This document shows, piece after piece, positions 9,409 to 18,509 of a DNA stretch of 64,000 nucleotides. The translations under genes and the position numbers were made by a program. This DNA comes from Planctomycetota bacterium. Its GTDB lineage: Bacteria > Planctomycetota > Phycisphaerae > Phycisphaerales > UBA1924. The stretch is from assembly GCA_018242605.1 (NCBI GenBank), contig JAFEBP010000005.1, positions 272,861 to 336,860 of the forward strand, read 5' to 3'. The notes beneath the pieces are model-generated. The model searched no databases and was not told the origin of the DNA. It was given only the letters and a program-made list of their open reading frames with translations. Positions within the stretch are counted from its first letter, which is position 1; the number at the start of each line of letters is the position of its first letter.

Positions 9409-10518
9409 GTGCGGCGCACCCTTTCCTTCCTCATCGTTCTTCTGGCTTTGAGTATCGCCCACTTGCCTTCCGGCATCGCCGCGGCCCAGGCCCCGACCGA
9501 CGATGCGCTGATCGCAAAGGTCGATGCCCTGGCCGCAAAGACCCTGGCACGCCCCGGAGCCGCTGGCCTCTCAGTCGCCGTCGCCAGAGGCGACAGGATC
9601 ATTCTCCGCAAGGGATACGGCATGGCCGATCTCGAACTGGGGGTCTCGGCCACCGAAGAGAGCGTCTTTCGCATCGCCTCGGTGACCAAGCAGTTCACCG
9701 CCGCGGCCATCATGCGGCTCGCTGAACGCGGCAAACTCGCACTGGACGACGATTTCACCAAGTACATCGATTACCCAACGCACGGCAAGACCGTGACCAT
9801 CCGGCACCTGTTGAACCACACATCAGGTATCAGGAACTACACCGATATTCCCGGCTTCTTCGAGACCGGTACGGCCCGCGACCTCAGGCCCGAAGAGGTT
9901 CTGGACCCCGTGCGCAACCTCCCGCTTGATTTCGAGCCCGGAACAAAGTGGGAGTACAGCAATACCAACTACCACCTCCTCGGCATGATCATCGAGAAGG
10001 TCTCGGGCGCCCCTTATGCGAAGCACATGCTGGACGAGTTCTTCACGCCCCTCAACCTCGCGCACACACGCTACGACACTGCTTCCGATGTGATTCCCGG
10101 CCGCGCCCGCGGATACGGTGTGATCAATGGCGCACCCGCCAACGCCTCGTACCTGAGCATGACCATCCCCTACTCTGCCGGCGGACTTCTCTCCACCGCG
10201 GGCGATCTGGTTCAGTGGCAACTCGACCTCATGAAGGGCGAGGTCGTCTCCCCGGATTCTTACAAACAGATGACGACGCCAACCCGGCTGTCCGATGGAC
10301 ACACGGCGCCCTATGGCTTCGGCTTCTTTATGAGCGACGTGGACGGTCACCCCAACCTAATGCACGAAGGCGGAATCCCAGGCTTCAACTCCATTCTCGT
10401 GTACTTCACGAAGGAGAAGCTGTCGATCGCGGTCATTTCCAACAGCCCGGCCGCGTCCGCTGGCCGGCTCGCGGCCGAAATCAGCCGCGAGTACTTCGGC
10501 GTCAAGCCGCCAGATTGA
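9409..10518 (+). CDS. Exported serine hydrolase, class C beta-lactamase fold
   Basis: About 369 residues from a GTG at 9409; a GTG five codons earlier (9394) is equally possible. An N-terminal signal peptide (TLSFLIVLLALSIAHLPS, cleavage after AAAQA) sends it to the periplasm. Penicillin-binding/beta-lactamase motifs are complete: SVTK in FRIASVTKQFTAAAI (nucleophile Ser), YSN in EYSNTNYHLLG, and HEGGIPGF replacing the KTG triad. Such proteins are esterases, D-aminopeptidases or peptidases more often than true beta-lactamases. It is not clearly tied to its neighbours. Confidence 0.92.
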   Translation: MRRTLSFLIVLLALSIAHLPSGIAAAQAPTDDALIAKVDALAAKTLARPGAAGLSVAVARGDRIILRKGYGMADLELGVSATEESVFRIASVTKQFTAAAIMRLAERGKLALDDDFTKYIDYPTHGKTVTIRHLLNHTSGIRNYTDIPGFFETGTARDLRPEEVLDPVRNLPLDFEPGTKWEYSNTNYHLLGMIIEKVSGAPYAKHMLDEFFTPLNLAHTRYDTASDVIPGRARGYGVINGAPANASYLSMTIPYSAGGLLSTAGDLVQWQLDLMKGEVVSPDSYKQMTTPTRLSDGHTAPYGFGFFMSDVDGHPNLMHEGGIPGFNSILVYFTKEKLSIAVISNSPAASAGRLAAEISREYFGVKPPD

Positions 10519-10633
10519 TCGTGCCTTCTGCCCGGAAACAGACGGGGATTGGCGGCAGATCGGGCGCACTGCCTTGGCCTCTGGTTGCCAACGGCATATC
10601 GAGTCGCCGTGGTGCGGATTCTACCATCCTCAG

Positions 10634-11128
10634 ATGTCCGCAAAATCGCCCACCACGATCACGCTCCGCCTGACGACCGCGGACGACGTATGCACGCTCT
10701 ATGCCTTCGAATGCGACGAAGCTTCGAACGAACTCGCCGGCACCAAGCCTCGCGACTGGCCCACATTCCAGGCCCGCTGGGCCGAGATTCTTTCGGATCC
10801 TGAAGGCGCCGTGACGGGCGTCACGCCGCGGGTGATTCTGGCCGACGGCACGCTCGTCGGCGCGGTCAACATCTCGCCGCACGACGGGATGGATTCCATC
10901 GGCTACTGGATCGCACGCGAGCACTGGGGACGCGGGATCGCTACTCGCGCGGTCGCCCTGATGCTCACCGAGTTCAAGCGGCGCCCGATCATCGCAACCG
11001 CCGCGGCCCGCAACGAACCGTCGATCCGCGTGCTCCAGAAGAACAACTTCGCGATCGTCTCTCGGCGAATGACGCCCGAAACTCCGCGAACCGTGCAGCG
11101 TGAAACCGTGACGCTCGTGCTGAAATGA
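10634..11128 (+). CDS. GNAT-family N-acetyltransferase
   Basis: A 164-residue acetyltransferase beginning at ATG 10634. It shows the RimJ/RimL-like acetyl-CoA site: IGYWIAREHWGRGIATRAVALM, then AARNEPSIRVLQKNNF. The N-terminal part ITLRLTTADDVCTLYAFE is the usual acceptor-side strand and helix. It is most like enzymes that acetylate protein N-termini or small amines, but the substrate is not evident. Confidence 0.88.
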   Translation: MSAKSPTTITLRLTTADDVCTLYAFECDEASNELAGTKPRDWPTFQARWAEILSDPEGAVTGVTPRVILADGTLVGAVNISPHDGMDSIGYWIAREHWGRGIATRAVALMLTEFKRRPIIATAAARNEPSIRVLQKNNFAIVSRRMTPETPRTVQRETVTLVLK

Positions 11129-11707
11129 CCATCGGCATCTCTCGATGTCGCAGTCTCGCGCCTCGAACAGCGATCCGGCCCGTGAGTTTCGCCAAGATCG
11201 AGTCGATTTCGCGGCGAAAAGCCCCCGAGTATTGCTGCGCGGAGGCGTAGTCGATGGCGTGAGCACGAGTCGGTGACGTGCCTGAATTGTCTGAACCACT
11301 CTCAATGAGAGTGCACCGCGGGATCGCAGTCTCTGCTCTCCCTTGGACCCGCGGGTCCGAGCGAAGCCGAACGCGACGTGCACGCGTGCTGACCACTGTC
11401 CCGGCGGTGCGACGCGTGCGCTCCTCGTGTTGAGGGGATTGGTAATCGCCCCCGAGACAAGGATCTTCCGATTGGTCCTTAACGCCGCGGCGATCACCGA
11501 GCCGATGTGGACCGGCGGCGATGGTCTGCCCCCAATGCGAAACCACCCGCCCGAAGTTTGGTCGCAGATGAGTGAAATAAGCGACGACGTGTGGCGTGGC
11601 GACGCTCGTCCCTGATTCCCAGCGACAGGCCGCCCCGATGCTGCCCCCCGGGGAGGTCAGACGCCGGACACCGACCCGCTGGACTGCCCCGATACACTCC
11701 CCGCTCC
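11129..11707. other. Intergenic region without recognised gene
   Basis: 579 bp between the acetyltransferase and the PD40-type kinase. Both strands have open stretches, but they have no ribosome site, no family resemblance, and a composition expected of GC-rich non-coding DNA. No tRNA or clear terminator was seen. Confidence 0.5.
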
Positions 11708-14533
11708 ATGCACCCCGCCGCCATCGGCCCATTCAAGATCGAACGAGAGCTCGGCCGCGGCGGCATGGGGGAGGTCTATCTCGCCCGCGACACGCGCCTC
11801 GATCGTCAGGTGGCGATCAAGGCCCTGCCGGCGCATCTGGCCCAGGACCCGGACCGGCTGGCCCGCTTCCAACGCGAGGCCAAGGTGCTCGCGTCGCTCA
11901 ACCATCCGGGCATCGGCGCGATCTACGGACTGGAAGAGGCAAACGGGCTTCAGTACCTCATCCTGGAATTCGTCGAAGGCGAAACCCTCGCTGACCGGCT
12001 CGCCAAAGGCCCGATCCCCGTCGATGAGGCGCTACCGCTGGCCAGGCAGATCGCCGAGGCTCTCGAGGTGGCCCACGAGAAGGGCGTCATCCATCGCGAC
12101 CTCAAGCCCGGCAACGTGATGGTGACTCCCGACGGCGTGGTCAAGGTGCTCGACTTCGGCCTCGCCCGCACCGCCGACGGCGCGCCGTCCACGTCCACGG
12201 CCCCGAACCAGCCGGACTCGCCGACGATGACTTCGCCCGCGCGGTTCGCGCACAGCCCGACCATCCCCGGCGTCATCATGGGCACCGCGGGATACATGAG
12301 CCCCGAACAGGCCAGGGGCAAGCCGGTAGACAAACGCTCCGACATCTTCTCCTTCGGTTGCGTGCTCTACGAGATGCTCACCGGCATCATGCCCTTCCGC
12401 GGCGAGACCGTTGCTGACGCGATCGGGGCCACGCTGCACAAGGAGACGGATCTCAATCTCCTCCCGCCGACCACGCCCAGCCGCGTGCGCGACCTGTTGA
12501 CGAAGTGCCTCGCGAAAGACAAGAAGAACCGTCTGCACGACATCGGCGATGCACGCCTCGAGATCGAGCACGCTCTTGCGGACCCCGCCTTCGGCCGCAA
12601 CGAGCCGGGCGGCGCAGGCGTGCACTGGTACAACATTCGCCGCCTGTTGCCGCTTGGCGCAGCGCTGGCCGCAGGCGTTCTGCTCGCCAGTGCCGTGTGG
12701 CTGGCCGGTACACCGCGCGGCCGCCTCAGCTCCGCGCCTGGCGTCGAGCGCGTCTCGGTCGACCTTCCCCGGGGATTCTCGCCGCGATCCGTCGCCATTT
12801 CACGAGACGGAAAGTCTCTGGCGTTTTCGGGGCTTCTGCGCCGGCAGGAAGGCGCGGAAGGCAAGGGCGATACAACCCAGTCGGTCGCGGCGTACGTGCG
12901 GGCGATCGATTCTTATGCGTTCAAGGCCCTGCCGCTCTCGAGCCTGCGGGATCCATGGGCGTTTGCGCCTGACGGTCAGTCGATCGCGCTTGTGGTGAAT
13001 GCCGCGGCCGATACGGCGAGAAAAAAACTCGTCCGCGTGGCGGTGTCGGGCGACGCCCCGCCGCTCACGATCGCCGATCTGCCGACCGAACTGACCTACG
13101 TGTCCGTCGCGTGGTCAGCCGATGGCGAAATTGTTCTGGGACAGGAGTCGCCTCCCACGATCCTGCGCGTCGAAGCGGCGACCGGGCGCGTCGGAACGCC
13201 TCAGCCGCTCACCCTCCCAGGCAAGTCGCCGAACCTCAGTGGCTTGGTGGAACTGCCCGGTGGGGCGGGGCTTCTGGCGGAGGCGGCTTGCTACGGCGAC
13301 CTTGGCTATTCGCAGGGCATCATCCACATCGACCCCGCGACCGGAACCGTGCGTGCGCTTGTTGCCGACGGATGGAATCCGCGGTATGTGCCGACCGGCT
13401 ATCTGCTGTTCTCTCGAGGAGAATCGCTGCTCGCGGTCCGCTGCGAGATTGCGAAGAGCGTCAAACTCGTCGGCTCTCCCGAGGTCGTCGCAAGCGGACT
13501 TCGCACCCGATTCTCATGGTCGTATGCGGTGTTCGACGTGTCGGAGACCGGCACGCTGGTGCATGTGCCCGGCGGGATGCAGGGCAACAAGCGCCGGACC
13601 ATGGTCTTTGATGAGGCAGGCAAAATGACGCCATGGGCCCCGGACGAGCGCGCCTTTCAGAGCCTGCCCATCGTCAGCCCTGATGGCACGCGTGTCGCGA
13701 CCACCGTGACGAACGGCTCCGGGATCAATGAGGTGTGGGTCTCGCGGCCTGACCGTTCCGGATTCGACCGAGCGGTCGCCATTCCGAACGTCGACTGTGA
13801 CCCAAATGCGTTCACGCCGGACGGTACAGGGCTCGTGGTGCAGAGGGTCGGAGTGTCGGAGGCGGACAACGGTCTGTACCTTCGCGACCTGTCAGGCGGC
13901 AGGCCGCTCGCGCCGATCGCACTGCTCACCCCGGGCGAACTTACCGGGCTTTTCCAGTCGTCTTTCGGTCCGGACGGAACCTCCCTCTTCACCCCGGTCA
14001 ACTCTGGGTTCCGTGTTCATGTGAAGCGATTCGAGACACATGCTTCCGGCCCGGCGAAGGGCGAGGTCGTTCTCCCCGATCTCGACGGCTCGGTGGCCGT
14101 TGATGTCTCCCCCGACGGAAAATGGCTTGCGTGGGGCCGCATGGGCGGCGAACGCCCGGGGGTCTTTGTCGCCCCAATGCCGGCACCCGGAAGCGGCCCG
14201 CTCCAGAGCGATGGGACACAGTTGTCGGCGTCCCCGTCCTACCGCATCCGCTTCAAAGCCACGGCGCCCGGCGCGCCGTTCGTGCTCTCGTACCTGGACG
14301 ACAAGGGGCGAGCCTTCACGGGCTCGCTGGCATTCACGCCTCGCCCCACGCTCAGCGGCGTGAAGCTCACCGGCGATGCCAGCGATCGGCGCGTCTTCGA
14401 GACAGCTCGCGCGATCCTGGATGACGGGCGCGTCGTCGCGGTGGTCGTCGGCACCGAGGAGGAACCGCCGACCTCCGCCAGCGTGGTGCTGAACTGGTTT
14501 GACGACTTGCGCAAGAAGATGTCAGGGAAGTAA
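11708..14533 (+). CDS. Membrane Ser/Thr protein kinase with PD40/WD40-like sensor
   Basis: 941 residues from ATG 11708. The kinase domain covers about 9-275: glycine loop GRGGMGEV (16-23), Lys38 in VAIK, HRDLKPGN (129-136), DFG (149-151), and a MSPEQ activation-loop end. One transmembrane helix lies near 316-336 (LGAALAAGVLLASAVWLAG). The remaining 600 residues repeat short beta blades with patterns such as SRDGKSLAFSG, APDGQSIALV, SPDGTRVA and SPDGKWLAWGR, giving a TolB/PD40-like propeller likely outside the membrane. This layout fits a kinase that senses an extracellular ligand, common in Acidobacteria and Planctomycetes. It appears monocistronic. Confidence 0.93.
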   Translation: MHPAAIGPFKIERELGRGGMGEVYLARDTRLDRQVAIKALPAHLAQDPDRLARFQREAKVLASLNHPGIGAIYGLEEANGLQYLILEFVEGETLADRLAKGPIPVDEALPLARQIAEALEVAHEKGVIHRDLKPGNVMVTPDGVVKVLDFGLARTADGAPSTSTAPNQPDSPTMTSPARFAHSPTIPGVIMGTAGYMSPEQARGKPVDKRSDIFSFGCVLYEMLTGIMPFRGETVADAIGATLHKETDLNLLPPTTPSRVRDLLTKCLAKDKKNRLHDIGDARLEIEHALADPAFGRNEPGGAGVHWYNIRRLLPLGAALAAGVLLASAVWLAGTPRGRLSSAPGVERVSVDLPRGFSPRSVAISRDGKSLAFSGLLRRQEGAEGKGDTTQSVAAYVRAIDSYAFKALPLSSLRDPWAFAPDGQSIALVVNAAADTARKKLVRVAVSGDAPPLTIADLPTELTYVSVAWSADGEIVLGQESPPTILRVEAATGRVGTPQPLTLPGKSPNLSGLVELPGGAGLLAEAACYGDLGYSQGIIHIDPATGTVRALVADGWNPRYVPTGYLLFSRGESLLAVRCEIAKSVKLVGSPEVVASGLRTRFSWSYAVFDVSETGTLVHVPGGMQGNKRRTMVFDEAGKMTPWAPDERAFQSLPIVSPDGTRVATTVTNGSGINEVWVSRPDRSGFDRAVAIPNVDCDPNAFTPDGTGLVVQRVGVSEADNGLYLRDLSGGRPLAPIALLTPGELTGLFQSSFGPDGTSLFTPVNSGFRVHVKRFETHASGPAKGEVVLPDLDGSVAVDVSPDGKWLAWGRMGGERPGVFVAPMPAPGSGPLQSDGTQLSASPSYRIRFKATAPGAPFVLSYLDDKGRAFTGSLAFTPRPTLSGVKLTGDASDRRVFETARAILDDGRVVAVVVGTEEEPPTSASVVLNWFDDLRKKMSGK

Positions 14534-15122
14534 GCACGCGGACAGGCGCAGGCTCACCGCGTCCACATCCCGCGTACGGCGCTGTATCACACCCACGCCG
14601 CGATTGCTCAATATGGTGCGTGCACGCTCCCGCCGCGCAATGCAAGCACGCATGCACCGCCCGCTCGACACATCGACCCGGATCGCAAGGAACAACCCCG
14701 GGCGTTGCGGCCCGGGAATAATTTAAACAGTGCGGGCGCACCGCTCTTCCAGACAAAACGGATGAGCACGAGGAGGGACGCGGGTGAGTTTGAGCACTCA
14801 CAAGGCGCGAACGACGCCCTCTCGATGATCGGAACCCACCTGACGACTCGCGTCGCGGGCCGGTGCCCGCGGCGTTCGGGCCCGCGCTTGGCCTGTTTCA
14901 AGCCCCATCCGGGATTCGGGCCTGTGGCGCCGCGCACGGACTTATCGGATGCCGACGAAGAAGGGAAGGTGGGGCTTCGCGCCAGCGTGGCCAAGAAACG
15001 CTTGCACGAACCGCCCTCATTCTATATTATCCTTTATCGTGGAATGCTCTTACTCGGGTGTGATCTATTCCGCCCGCTTCTTCCCAAGGGCCAGCGTTGT
15101 CCCGCAGACTAGATGAGGTATC
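14534..15122. other. Long 5' region of the RCC1-repeat protein gene
   Basis: 589 bp without a convincing gene. The last 120 bp are AT-richer and hold a promoter candidate at 15002-15030. The short frames upstream have no recognisable product. Confidence 0.5.
15002..15030 (+). promoter_or_regulatory. Sigma-70-like promoter candidate
   Basis: TTGCAC at 15002-15007 and TATTAT at 15025-15030 are separated by 17 bp. It lies in a locally AT-rich spot 92 bp before the ATG at 15123, so it plausibly drives the RCC1-repeat gene. Confidence 0.5.
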
Positions 15123-17939
15123 ATGCGTCGAGTCACTCTCGTGCTCTTTTCTATGTTTGCTGTGTTCGCGCCGGTCGCTGCCAGCGCCCAGACACCGCTG
15201 GCCACCGCCTTCACCTACCAGGGCGAACTCGCCAGTGGCGGCACGCCCGCCACGGGTACGTTCGACCTTCGCTTCCGGCTGTACGCCGCGGCGACCGGCG
15301 GCGTGCAGATCGCCAGCACGCTCTGCACCGACAACCTAGCGGTGGCCAATGGCCGCTTCGCGGCGTCACTCGACTTCGGCGCCGCGGCATTCGCCGGGCA
15401 GCAGCGATACCTGGAAATCGAAGTTCGCCAAGACACAGGGCTGGACTGTTCGAACGCCACCGGCTTCACGATTCTTACTCCCCGGCAGGAACTGACGGCG
15501 GCGCCGAACGCGACCTTTGCCCAGAGCGCCGGCACGGCAACGACCGCCGTCACCGCGAACAACGCCGCGAGCCTCAACGGCCAGTCGCCCAGCTTCTACC
15601 AGAACGCCGCCAACCTCACCGGCACGCTCCCCTCGGCTCGGCTGAGCGGCGCGTACACCGGCCCGCTCACACTCAGCAACCCCGCGAACATCTTCACCGG
15701 CAACGGCGCGGCCATCACCAACCTGAGCGCCACGAACATCTCCTCCGGCGTGCTCGATGCCGCACGCATGCCCTCAAACTGGGTCGCGGGTGGCGACTTG
15801 AGCGGCTTCTATCCGAGTCCAACGATCAATCCCGGTGCGGTCACGCTGGGCAAACTCGACCCGAGCGTCCAAGATGTGCTCTCGAGACTGAGCTTTCTAA
15901 CGCCGGCACCAATCCCCGGGGAGGCCATCGCGTGGGGCTTTAACCTCTATGGCGCGACGAACGTCCCCGCCTTGCCCCCCGGTGTGAGGTACACCGCCCT
16001 AGCGGGAGGTTCCCATCTCAGCGTTGCGCTGCGGAGTGACGGCACGGTTGTTGCCTGGGGCCGGAGCGACCTCGGCGCGACGAACGTCCCAGCGTTGCCC
16101 CCCGGTGTGACGTACACCGCCGTCGCGGCAGGTTACTACCACTCCCTCGCACTGCGGAGCGATGGCACGGTGGTCGGGTGGGGCAACAACGGCCTGGGCC
16201 AGACCGAAATCCCCGCGCTGCCCCCCGGGGTGACCTACACCGCCGTGGCAGGGGGTGGGTATCACAGCCTCGCGGTGCGGAGCGACGGGATGGTGGCGGC
16301 GTGGGGCCTCAACTCCAGTGGCCAGACAAACGTTCCCGCGTTGCCCCCCGGTGTGACCTACACCGCCGTGGCGGCGGGTTTCGGTGACAGCCTCGCGCTG
16401 CGGAGCGACGGCACGGTGGTCGCGTGGGGAGATAACTCGTATGGCCAGCTGGACGTCCCCGCTTTGCCCCCGGGTGTGACGTACACCGCCGTCGCGGCGC
16501 GTGTAGATCACAGCCTCGCACTGCGGAGCGACGGCACGGTTGTTGCCTGGGGCCGGAGCGACTTCGGCGCGACGAACGTCCCCGCGTTGCCCCCCGGTGT
16601 GACCTACACCGCCGTGGCAGGGGGTGCGTATTACAGCCTCGCACTGCGGAGCGATGGGACGGTGGCCGCCTGGGGCCGGAACGCCTACGGCGAGACGAAC
16701 GTCCCCGCTCTGCCCCCTGGGGTGACCTACACCGCTCTGGCGGCGGGATTCGATCACGCCCTCGCTCTACGGAGCCACCTCTCTCCACCGTCGCTTGGTT
16801 CAACGGTGGGCCTCAGCATCGGCGGAGCGACGCCGCCACCGGCGACAGGCGGCATCAGCGTGGCGGGGAACAGTTCGTTCGTCGCGGGGGTCAGCATCGG
16901 CGGAGCGGCGCCACCTCCGGCGACAGGCGGTATCAGCGTGGCCGGGGCGAGCTCGTTCGGGGCGGGGGTCGGCATCGGCGGAGCGACACCGCCGGCGACC
17001 GGCGGAATCAGCGTGACCGGGGACAGCTCGTTCGCCGCGGGCCTAAGTGCCGCATCCTTTGCCGGCTCGGGCGGAGGCCTGACGAACTTGAACGCCTCCA
17101 ACATCACCTCGGGCACAATCAGCGATCTCCGTCTCTCCTCGAACATCCCGCTCAAGGACGCCGCCAACGCCTTCACCTCAACCGGCACGACGACCTTCGC
17201 GGGCCGCCTCGTCGCCGGCAGCTCGAGCGATCTGACCAGCCCGTCAGCCTCCATCGTCGCCGTGTCCGGCGCCTTCCCGTACGGTCTCGCCCACACCGAC
17301 GGCACGATCAGCATCTCCACCTACGTCGGCGGCAGCACCAACGGCGGCTGGATCGGCACCTTCACCAACCACCCCTTCAGCCTCTTCGTCAACAACGGCT
17401 CCCCGTCGCTCACCGTCAACACCAACGGCAGCGTCTCGGTCATCGGCTCGCTCTCCAAAGGTGGCGGCTCGTTCAAGATCGACCACCCGCTCGACCCCGA
17501 GAACAAGTACCTCTACCACTCATTCGTCGAATCGCCCGACATGATGAACATCTACAACGGCAACGTGACCACCGACGCCGACGGGTACGCCACAATCACG
17601 ATGCCGGATTACTTCGAGGCCCTCAACCGCGACTTCCGGTATCAGCTCACCGTGATCGATGAGTCCGACGAAATGGAGGTTTTTCTGTGGGCCAAGGTCG
17701 TCCGCGAGGTCAAGGACAACCAGTTCACGCTCCGCTCCAGCCGCGGGAACCTGAAGGTGTCGTGGCAGGTCACCGGCATCCGCAAGGATGCCTGGGCTGA
17801 GAAGAACCGGATTCCCAACAGCGTCGACAAGGTGGGCCCGGAGAAGGGCAAGTACCTCCACCCTGAGGCCTTCGGCAAGCCCGCGAGCCGGGGCATGTAC
17901 TCATCGCCCGCTCCCGTCGGGCAAGTTGGCAGCAAATAG
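15123..17939 (+). CDS. Exported surface protein with RCC1-like repeats
   Basis: 938 residues. A signal peptide (RRVTLVLFSMFAVFAPVAASAQ) is followed by an N-terminal module of about 130 residues opening with TPLATAFTYQGEL, shared with the S74 protein at 18,510. Residues about 267-551 hold seven 41-residue RCC1-like units of pattern VVAWGxNxxGQTNVPALPPG, which should close a seven-blade propeller. Next come three glycine-rich repeats of type SIGGATPPPATGGISVAG. The C-terminal 170 residues (from about HPLDPENKYLYHSFVESPD) form a separate domain often found at the end of such proteins in planctomycetes. The role is probably adhesion or surface structure. Confidence 0.85.
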   Translation: MRRVTLVLFSMFAVFAPVAASAQTPLATAFTYQGELASGGTPATGTFDLRFRLYAAATGGVQIASTLCTDNLAVANGRFAASLDFGAAAFAGQQRYLEIEVRQDTGLDCSNATGFTILTPRQELTAAPNATFAQSAGTATTAVTANNAASLNGQSPSFYQNAANLTGTLPSARLSGAYTGPLTLSNPANIFTGNGAAITNLSATNISSGVLDAARMPSNWVAGGDLSGFYPSPTINPGAVTLGKLDPSVQDVLSRLSFLTPAPIPGEAIAWGFNLYGATNVPALPPGVRYTALAGGSHLSVALRSDGTVVAWGRSDLGATNVPALPPGVTYTAVAAGYYHSLALRSDGTVVGWGNNGLGQTEIPALPPGVTYTAVAGGGYHSLAVRSDGMVAAWGLNSSGQTNVPALPPGVTYTAVAAGFGDSLALRSDGTVVAWGDNSYGQLDVPALPPGVTYTAVAARVDHSLALRSDGTVVAWGRSDFGATNVPALPPGVTYTAVAGGAYYSLALRSDGTVAAWGRNAYGETNVPALPPGVTYTALAAGFDHALALRSHLSPPSLGSTVGLSIGGATPPPATGGISVAGNSSFVAGVSIGGAAPPPATGGISVAGASSFGAGVGIGGATPPATGGISVTGDSSFAAGLSAASFAGSGGGLTNLNASNITSGTISDLRLSSNIPLKDAANAFTSTGTTTFAGRLVAGSSSDLTSPSASIVAVSGAFPYGLAHTDGTISISTYVGGSTNGGWIGTFTNHPFSLFVNNGSPSLTVNTNGSVSVIGSLSKGGGSFKIDHPLDPENKYLYHSFVESPDMMNIYNGNVTTDADGYATITMPDYFEALNRDFRYQLTVIDESDEMEVFLWAKVVREVKDNQFTLRSSRGNLKVSWQVTGIRKDAWAEKNRIPNSVDKVGPEKGKYLHPEAFGKPASRGMYSSPAPVGQVGSK
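15921..16776 (+). repeat. Seven tandem 123-bp repeats inside the RCC1 gene
   Basis: Seven in-frame units of about 123 bp encode 41 residues each. They share almost unchanged blocks such as the codons for PALPPGVTYTAVA and LALRSDGT. The similarity is visible at nucleotide level, which suggests recent duplication or gene conversion and a region prone to copy-number change. Confidence 0.9.
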
Positions 17940-18509
17940 CCGGCCTGAACTTCATTGCACATCGCGGAAAGAGCACAAAAACGAGAACCCCCTAGTCTCG
18001 CGACCCGGGGGTAATCAAAGTAGTGAACTTGGGGTAATCTGGCGAACTCCGATTCACACGCCAAGAGACAGCATGGTGGTCTCGGGTCTGCCGTAGGGTC
18101 AACTGAGGACCTCGGTTGCCCTTCTGGCCCATGGACGCACTTCGTCAACTGGCGGCAACGTCACAGTGTGGCCGCGTTGTCCGGATGAACGTGGCTGAGG
18201 CACATACCCGGAGACTGCGTGCGATCGTCCTCGAAACAGCGGCGGGACGGGGTGCCGCCGAGTGTGCGGGACCTCTGGAAGCTCAGGCACGGCTTGAGGC
18301 ACTCGGGAGTCTTCGGCCGCCGCCGCAAACTGGCGATCCGTGAACAGTGCCGCAGATATTGGACTCGCTAGGACTTGAGATTTTCTGTCTCCATGGCAAA
18401 AAGGGCTTTTCCTGGAGGGCAGATGTCGGTACTCTGCTTGGAAACCTCGACTCTGTTCTTGACGCCCCCGACTCGCCGGCTCCCCCTCCCCCGTCCCGGA
18501 GACACGTTC
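17940..18509. other. Intergenic region between two exported-protein genes
   Basis: 570 bp. It contains a strong hairpin at 17987-18012 directly after the RCC1 gene. Otherwise I see no gene with a ribosome site or recognisable product. Confidence 0.5.
17987..18012. terminator. Hairpin, terminator-like; first of two similar copies
   Basis: ACCCCC pairs with GGGGGT and GTC with GAC around a TCGC loop, with a two-base mismatch between. No T-run follows on the plus strand. On the minus strand the hairpin is followed by a T-run (complement of CAAAAAC at 17976-17982), so it may act in that direction or both. A close copy lies at 20179-20206. Confidence 0.6.

Noticed and set aside
9409..10518. AmpC-type resistance gene
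   Set aside because: The KTG triad is replaced by HEGG and the protein resembles general serine hydrolases.
15999..16757. Minus-strand repeat protein opposite the RCC1 repeats
   Set aside because: It mirrors the tandem repeats of the plus-strand gene, which has a signal peptide and ribosome site.
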